This document shows positions 59,644 through 64,000 of a DNA stretch of 64,000 bases, piece by piece. The position numbers and the translations under genes are program-made. This DNA is from Actinomycetota bacterium. Lineage in GTDB: Bacteria > Actinomycetota > Acidimicrobiia > Acidimicrobiales > AC-14. The stretch lies in the NCBI GenBank assembly GCA_040754375.1, contig JBFMCT010000003.1, positions 81,050 to 145,049 of the forward strand. Direction: 5' to 3'. The number at the start of each line of letters is the position of its first letter. The first letter of the stretch is position 1. The notes under the pieces were generated by a model that ran no database searches, was not told where the DNA came from, and worked only from the letters and a program-made list of their open reading frames with translations.

Positions 59644-62600
59644 CTAGAACACGCCGCGCTCGGCGCGGCGACGCTCGTCTTCCTCGTCCGATCCACGTTC
59701 GGGCCTCGACAGGTCGATGCCCAGCTCCTCAGCCGTCCGGAACACGTCTTCGTCGAGCTCTCGCATCTCGATCTCCTCGCCCGTCGTCGACAACACCTCG
59801 ACGTTGAGGCACAGGGACTGCATCTCTTTGATCAGCACCTTGAACGACTCCGGGATGCCGGGCTCGGGGATGTTCTCGCCCTTGACGATGGCCTCGTAGA
59901 CCTTGACCCGGCCGAGCACGTCGTCGGACTTGATCGTCAACAGCTCCTGGAGGGCGTAGGCCGACCCATAGGCCTCGAGGGCCCACACCTCCATCTCCCC
60001 GAACCGCTGGCCACCGAACTGGGCCTTACCGCCCAGGGGCTGCTGGGTGATCATCGAGTAAGGACCAGTGGACCGGGCGTGGATCTTGTCGTCGACCAGG
60101 TGGAGGAGCTTGAGGATGTACACGTAGCCCACCGTGATGGGCTGGTCGTAGGGATCGCCGGTCCGCCCGTTGAACAGGGTGGTCTTGCCGTCGGGCTGGA
60201 TGAGGCGCTCGCCGTCGGGGCCCTCGGGGTTGATGGTCTCGAGCAGGTGCTTGATGGTCGGGTTGCGCCCCGACTCGTCGAGCTCGTCCCAGTGAGCACC
60301 GTCGAACACGGGCGAGGCGATCCACACCGCCGGATCGGTGATGGGCCGGGTCTTGTTGGCCACTGCGTCGGCCGGGGGCTCGGCGTGAGCCGCCCCGGGC
60401 CAGCCCCAGCGGGCCGCGTAACCCAGGTGGGCCTCGAGGACCTGGCCCACGTTCATCCGGCTGGGCACACCCAAGGGGTTGAGGATGATGTCGACGGGAG
60501 TGCCGTCAGCCAAGTGGGGCATGTCCTCGACCGGGAGGATCTTGGAGATGACGCCCTTGTTGCCGTGGCGGCCGGCCAGCTTGTCGCCCTCGGAGATCTT
60601 GCGCTTCTGGGCGACGTACACCCGCACGAGCTGGTTCACCCCGGGAGCCAGTTCGTGCTGCTCCTCCCGGGAGAACACCTTGACGTCGATGACCTTGCCG
60701 TTCTCCCCGTGGGGCACCTTGAGGCTGGTGTCACGCACCTCGCGGGCCTTCTCGCCGAAGATGGCCCGCAGCAGGCGCTCCTCGGGGGTCAGCTCGGTCT
60801 CGCCCTTGGGGGTGACCTTGCCGACCAGAACGTCGCCCGGCCCGACCTCGGCCCCGATGCGGATGATGCCCCGCTCGTCGAGGTCCTTGAGGATCTCCTC
60901 GGAGAGGTTGGGGATGTCGCGGGTGATCTCCTCGGCCCCCAGCTTGGTGTCGCGGGCGTCGACCTCGTGGGCCTCGATGTGGATGGAGGTCAGCACGTCG
61001 TCGCGCACGAGGCGCTCCGACAGGATGATGGCGTCCTCGAAGTTGTAGCCCTCCCAAGGCATGAAGGCGACCAGCAGGTTTTTGCCCAGGGCCAGGTCGC
61101 CGTTGTGGGTGGACGGGCCGTCGGCCAGCACGTCGCCGGTTACGACCTTCTGGCCCTCGGCGACCAGCGGCTTCTGGTTGATGCACGTGCCCTGGTTGGA
61201 CCGGCGGAACTTGGCCAGCCGGTAGAACTTTCGCCCCAGCGAGATGCCCTCACGGCTGGTCTGGCCGGGCTCGTACTCCACGATCACGTGGTCGCCGGTG
61301 ACCTCGGCCACTGTGCCGTTGCCCTCGGCCAGCAGCACGTCGCCTGCGTCCCGGGCGGCCCGAGCCTCGATGCCGGTACCGATGTAAGGCGCCTCGGCCC
61401 GCACCAGGCTGACGGCCTGGCGCTGCATGTTGGCGCCCATGAGGGCCCGGTTGGCGTCGTCGTGCTCGAGGAAGGGGATCATGGCCGTGGCCACCGAGAC
61501 GATCTGCTTGGGCGAGACGTCCATGAGGTCGACCTCGGACGGCGGCACGTAGTCGATCTCGCTGGTCGTGCCGTAGGACGTGCCCGCCGCACCCACGCGC
61601 ACGCCCGCGCCCTGGGGGCCACGGCGGACCAGCACGCGGTCGCCGATGAACCGGCCCTGGTCGTCGAGGGGGGCGTTGGCCTGGGCGATGACGTGCTCTT
61701 CCTCCTCGTCGGCCGCGAAGTAGACGATCTCGGCGGTGACCTGCCCGTCGACGACCCGCCGGTAGGGCGTCTCGATGAAGCCGAACGAGTTGACCCGGGC
61801 GAAGGTGGCCAGCGACCCGATCAGGCCGATGTTGGGGCCCTCAGGGGTCTCGATGGGGCACATGCGCCCGTAGTGGGACGTGTGGACGTCACGCACCTCG
61901 AAGCCGGCCCGCTCCCGCGACAGACCGCCGGGGCCGAGGGCCGACAGGCGGCGCTTGTGGGTCAGGCCGTCGAGCGGGTTGGTCTGGCCCATGAACTGGG
62001 AGAGCTGGCTGGTGCCGAAGAACTCCTTGATGGCCGCCACCACGGGACGGATGTTGATCAGGGTCTGGGGCGTGATGGCCTCCACGTCCTGGGTGGTCAT
62101 GCGCTCGCGGACCACCCGCTCCATGCGCGACAGCCCAATGCGGACCTGGTTCTGGATCAGCTCACCCACCGACCGCACCCGCCGGTTGGCGAAGTGGTCC
62201 TGGTCGTCGAGGCGGTAGCCGGGCTCGCCATTGGCCAGGTGGAGCAGGTAGGTCGTGGCCGCCAGGATCTCGGCTGGGGCGAGCACGAACTGCTTGGCCC
62301 CCGGCGGTTCCAGCCCGACATCGAGCAACTGGGTGATCTTCTCGATCTCGGGCCCGAGCTTGCGGTTGAGCTTGTATCGCCCGACGCGGGTGAGGTCGTA
62401 GCGCTTGGGGTTGAAGAAGGCGTTCTCGAAGTAGGCCTTGGCCGCCTCGGGGGACGGGGGCTCGCCCGGCCGGGCCCGCTTGTAGATCTCTACGAGGGCT
62501 TCCTCCCGGGTCGGGGCAAGGTCGCGCTCCTTCTCCCACTGGCCCTCGAGGAAGTCGAAGTGGCGGACGAACCGGTCGAGGAAGCCGGGCTGGCTCTCCT

Positions 62601-63231
62601 CGTCGTAGCCCAGGGCGCGCAGCAGGATGAACAGGCTGAGGCGGCGCTTGCGGGCCACGCGGGTGCCGGCGTTCACGTCCTTGCCGGGCTTGTGCTCGAT
62701 GTCGAACTCGATCCACTCGCCCCGGTAGGGGTGGATCGTGCCCGTCACGATCGTCTTGGCATCGCGCCCGGGCTGGAAGATCACGCCCGGCGAACGCACC
62801 AACTGGGACACGACGACCCGCTCGGTGCCGTTGATGATGAAGGTGCCCTTGTCGGTCATCATCGGGAAGTCGCCCATGAAGACCGTCTGCTCTTTGATCT
62901 CACCGGTCGTGGCGTTCATGAACCGTGCCCGCACGAAGATCGGCGCGGAGTAGGTCATGTCCTTCTCCTTGCACTCCTCCACGGTGAACTTGGGAGGCGG
63001 GCGCAGGTCGGGGTCGGACGCGTCGAACTCCAGCTCGAGGCGGAGCTGGCCGGTGAAGTCCTCGATGGGGCTTATGTCACGGAAGGTCTCGGCCAGGCCG
63101 TTGTCGAGGAACCACTTGAACGAGTCACGCTGGACCGCGATCAGGTCGGGAAGGGGAAGGACCTCGTCGAGGTTGGCGAAGGAAACGCGCTCCCGGCCTG
63201 TCGCGAGTGTGGCAGCGGGACGAGTGGTCAT
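59644..63231 (-). CDS. rpoB: RNA polymerase beta subunit
   Basis: 1195 residues from ATG 63231 ([12 protein letters not shown]); GTG 63243, four codons earlier, overlaps the AAGGAG and is less likely. The rifampicin-binding region reads [16 protein letters not shown] then [13 protein letters not shown]. At the position of E. coli Asp516 it has Gly (residue 415), and Thr at 518; His526 and Ser531 equivalents are kept. [14 protein letters not shown] and the C-terminal region contacting beta' are normal. It is transcribed from two tandem promoters in the 295-bp leader. Confidence 0.99.
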   Translation of the reverse strand: MTTRPAATLATGRERVSFANLDEVLPLPDLIAVQRDSFKWFLDNGLAETFRDISPIEDFTGQLRLELEFDASDPDLRPPPKFTVEECKEKDMTYSAPIFVRARFMNATTGEIKEQTVFMGDFPMMTDKGTFIINGTERVVVSQLVRSPGVIFQPGRDAKTIVTGTIHPYRGEWIEFDIEHKPGKDVNAGTRVARKRRLSLFILLRALGYDEESQPGFLDRFVRHFDFLEGQWEKERDLAPTREEALVEIYKRARPGEPPSPEAAKAYFENAFFNPKRYDLTRVGRYKLNRKLGPEIEKITQLLDVGLEPPGAKQFVLAPAEILAATTYLLHLANGEPGYRLDDQDHFANRRVRSVGELIQNQVRIGLSRMERVVRERMTTQDVEAITPQTLINIRPVVAAIKEFFGTSQLSQFMGQTNPLDGLTHKRRLSALGPGGLSRERAGFEVRDVHTSHYGRMCPIETPEGPNIGLIGSLATFARVNSFGFIETPYRRVVDGQVTAEIVYFAADEEEEHVIAQANAPLDDQGRFIGDRVLVRRGPQGAGVRVGAAGTSYGTTSEIDYVPPSEVDLMDVSPKQIVSVATAMIPFLEHDDANRALMGANMQRQAVSLVRAEAPYIGTGIEARAARDAGDVLLAEGNGTVAEVTGDHVIVEYEPGQTSREGISLGRKFYRLAKFRRSNQGTCINQKPLVAEGQKVVTGDVLADGPSTHNGDLALGKNLLVAFMPWEGYNFEDAIILSERLVRDDVLTSIHIEAHEVDARDTKLGAEEITRDIPNLSEEILKDLDERGIIRIGAEVGPGDVLVGKVTPKGETELTPEERLLRAIFGEKAREVRDTSLKVPHGENGKVIDVKVFSREEQHELAPGVNQLVRVYVAQKRKISEGDKLAGRHGNKGVISKILPVEDMPHLADGTPVDIILNPLGVPSRMNVGQVLEAHLGYAARWGWPGAAHAEPPADAVANKTRPITDPAVWIASPVFDGAHWDELDESGRNPTIKHLLETINPEGPDGERLIQPDGKTTLFNGRTGDPYDQPITVGYVYILKLLHLVDDKIHARSTGPYSMITQQPLGGKAQFGGQRFGEMEVWALEAYGSAYALQELLTIKSDDVLGRVKVYEAIVKGENIPEPGIPESFKVLIKEMQSLCLNVEVLSTTGEEIEMRELDEDVFRTAEELGIDLSRPERGSDEEDERRRAERGVF

Positions 63232-63365
63232 ATGGACCCTCACTCCTTCACAAGAGACGAACGAGGCCGTAGAACGGCCTCAGGCGGGGCAGGGACCAGG
63301 GTGCGGGCGCGCGCGTCGACGGCTAAACCGGCTTGCGGGCGCAACGCGGGGGGCACGACAGGGAC

Positions 63366-63394
63366 AGATTAGCCACAGCGACGCGCAACGTCAA
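63366..63394 (-). promoter_or_regulatory. rpoB promoter, proximal
   Basis: TTGACG (63389-63394), exactly 17 nt, TAATCT (63366-63371). Close to the housekeeping sigma consensus. About 135 nt before rpoB. Confidence 0.75.
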
Positions 63395-63414
63395 GCCGCG
63401 ACTTGTCCATGGGG

Positions 63415-63443
63415 AGCATACGGCAAACGCCGTCCCGGGTCAA
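63415..63443 (-). promoter_or_regulatory. rpoB promoter, distal
   Basis: TTGACC (63438-63443), exactly 17 nt, TATGCT (63415-63420). It lies 49 bp upstream of the proximal one and in the same orientation. The two together explain separate control of rpoBC after the rplL terminator. Confidence 0.75.
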
Positions 63444-63493
63444 CGGTTCTCGCCGGGCTGCACCCCCAGAACGCGGTCGCAGGAGGGCGGCGG

Positions 63494-63517
63494 GGGGCCT
63501 CCGCGAACGGAGGCCCC
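63494..63517 (-). terminator. Terminator or attenuator after rplL
   Basis: Perfect 10-bp stem GGGGCCTCCG / CGGAGGCCCC with a CGAA/TTCG tetraloop, ending 9 nt past the rplL stop. No T-run. It may reduce readthrough from rplJL into rpoBC. Confidence 0.75.
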
Positions 63518-63526
63518 GCATCGGCA

Positions 63527-63910
63527 CTACTTGAGCTCGACGGTCGCGCCAGCCCCTTCGAGCTGGGCCTTCGCCTTCTCGGCGTCCTCCTTGGAGGCCT
63601 TCTCCAGCACCTTGGCGCCGGGAGCGGAGTCGACCAGGTCCTTGGCCTCCTTGAGGCCAAGGTTGGTCAGCGCCCGCACCTCCTTGATGACCTGGATCTT
63701 CTTGTCGCCGACGCCCGTGATGATCACGTCGAACTCGTCCTGCTCTTCGACCTCGGGAGCGGCGGCTACGGCCGCGCCCGGGGCGGCGGCCACGGCGGCC
63801 GGGGCGGCGGCCGTGACACCGAACTTCTCCTCGAACGCCTTGAGGAGCTCGGACAGCTCCAGGACGGTCATGGCGCCGATGCTGTCGAGGATCTCTTCTG
63901 CGGTGGCCAT
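63527..63910 (-). CDS. rplL: 50S ribosomal protein bL12
   Basis: 127 residues. Stalk protein that recruits translation GTPases. N-terminal dimer part [20 protein letters not shown], Ala/Pro hinge, C-terminal [20 protein letters not shown] and [20 protein letters not shown]. Three nt after the rplJ stop. Confidence 0.98.
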   Translation of the reverse strand: MATAEEILDSIGAMTVLELSELLKAFEEKFGVTAAAPAAVAAAPGAAVAAAPEVEEQDEFDVIITGVGDKKIQVIKEVRALTNLGLKEAKDLVDSAPGAKVLEKASKEDAEKAKAQLEGAGATVELK

Positions 63911-63913
63911 TGC

Positions 63914-64000
63914 CTACTCCTTGTTCTCGGTCTCGTCGCTGGGGGCGGGGGTGTCGGCCGGGGCCGGGGCCTCGGCGGTATCGGTCGGGGGGGCCTCGTC
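63914..64000 (-). CDS. rplJ: 50S ribosomal protein uL10, C-terminal tail (5' part outside window)
   Basis: Only the last 28 codons are visible: DEAPPTDTAEAPAPADTP followed by APSDETENKE and a TAG. Identity rests on position directly before rplL. The visible tail is an acidic Ala/Pro extension beyond the usual end of uL10, in line with the tails on uL22 and uL4. Confidence 0.7.
   Translation of the reverse strand, partial: DEAPPTDTAEAPAPADTPAPSDETENKE

Noticed and set aside
60079..63372. 1097-codon open frame on the plus strand opposite rpoB
   Set aside because: Same effect: low-complexity shadow of rpoB codon bias, no domain.

Overview
The window is a very GC-rich bacterial chromosome segment whose gene order and proteins (TsaD-RimI-TsaB-TsaE-Nnr-Alr-AcpS-GlmM run, GuaB3, Cys4 zinc-type S14, long EF-Tu/EF-G/RpoB/RpoC operon) point to an actinobacterium, probably close to Acidimicrobiia. 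The lineage is inferred from protein character, not from a marker search. Almost all core genes lie on the minus strand, so transcription runs from high to low coordinates. No tRNA, rRNA or CRISPR was seen.

Layout, read along transcription: 64000-49500 holds rplJ(partial)-rplL, rpoB-rpoC behind two tandem -35/-10 promoters, then rpsL-rpsG-fusA-tuf-rpsJ. The S10 operon is then split: a Rieske gene and an opposite-strand comB-like gene sit between rpsJ and rplC. From 49479 to 32968 run the rest of S10, spc and alpha: rplC to rplP, rpmC to rplO, secY-adk-map-infA-rpmJ-rpsM-rpsK-rpsD-rpoA-rplQ-truA. The usual truA-rplM neighbourhood is broken by about 8 kb of accessory DNA (25088-32967). After it come rplM-rpsI-glmM-acpS-nnr-alr, a lipoprotein, a plus-strand metalloprotease, udg-tsaE-tsaB-rimI-tsaD, groES-groL under a CIRCE operator, a giant GlmS-like protein with a 54-aa protein and a Nudix hydrolase, a lone LigD-type polymerase domain, an LVIVD propeller protein, guaB3, guaA and typA (cut by the window edge).

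The accessory block is the most interesting part. It is a tandem duplication running from inside ilvA to inside truA. The junction is visible as a 5'-truncated truA fused to a 5'-truncated ilvA near 30850. Each copy carried a unit transcribed from the end of truA: a secreted protein with a nuclease-like HH...DH region, then an unknown ~200-aa protein coupled to it by a GTGA overlap, which looks like a toxin and its immunity protein. In copy 1 the start of the secreted gene contains four 13-bp tandem repeats. Four units put the good AGGAGG/ATG start out of frame with the body; three units would give a 381-aa protein with a clean signal peptide. This is either a phase-variable switch or a slippage mutation. 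Copy 2 has lost most of the toxin but keeps the promoter, ribosome binding site and partner gene. A third partner-gene stub lies next to a VapBC module. A frameshifted IS110-family transposase with strong leader hairpins and a Uma2 gene also sit in the block.

Other points worth attention: a probable CTG start in infA; a Gly at the RpoB position equivalent to E. coli Asp516; an rplC leader with interchangeable hairpin arms; a 1127-aa GlmS-like protein; and acidic repeat tails on uL22, uL10, uL4 and TsaB.
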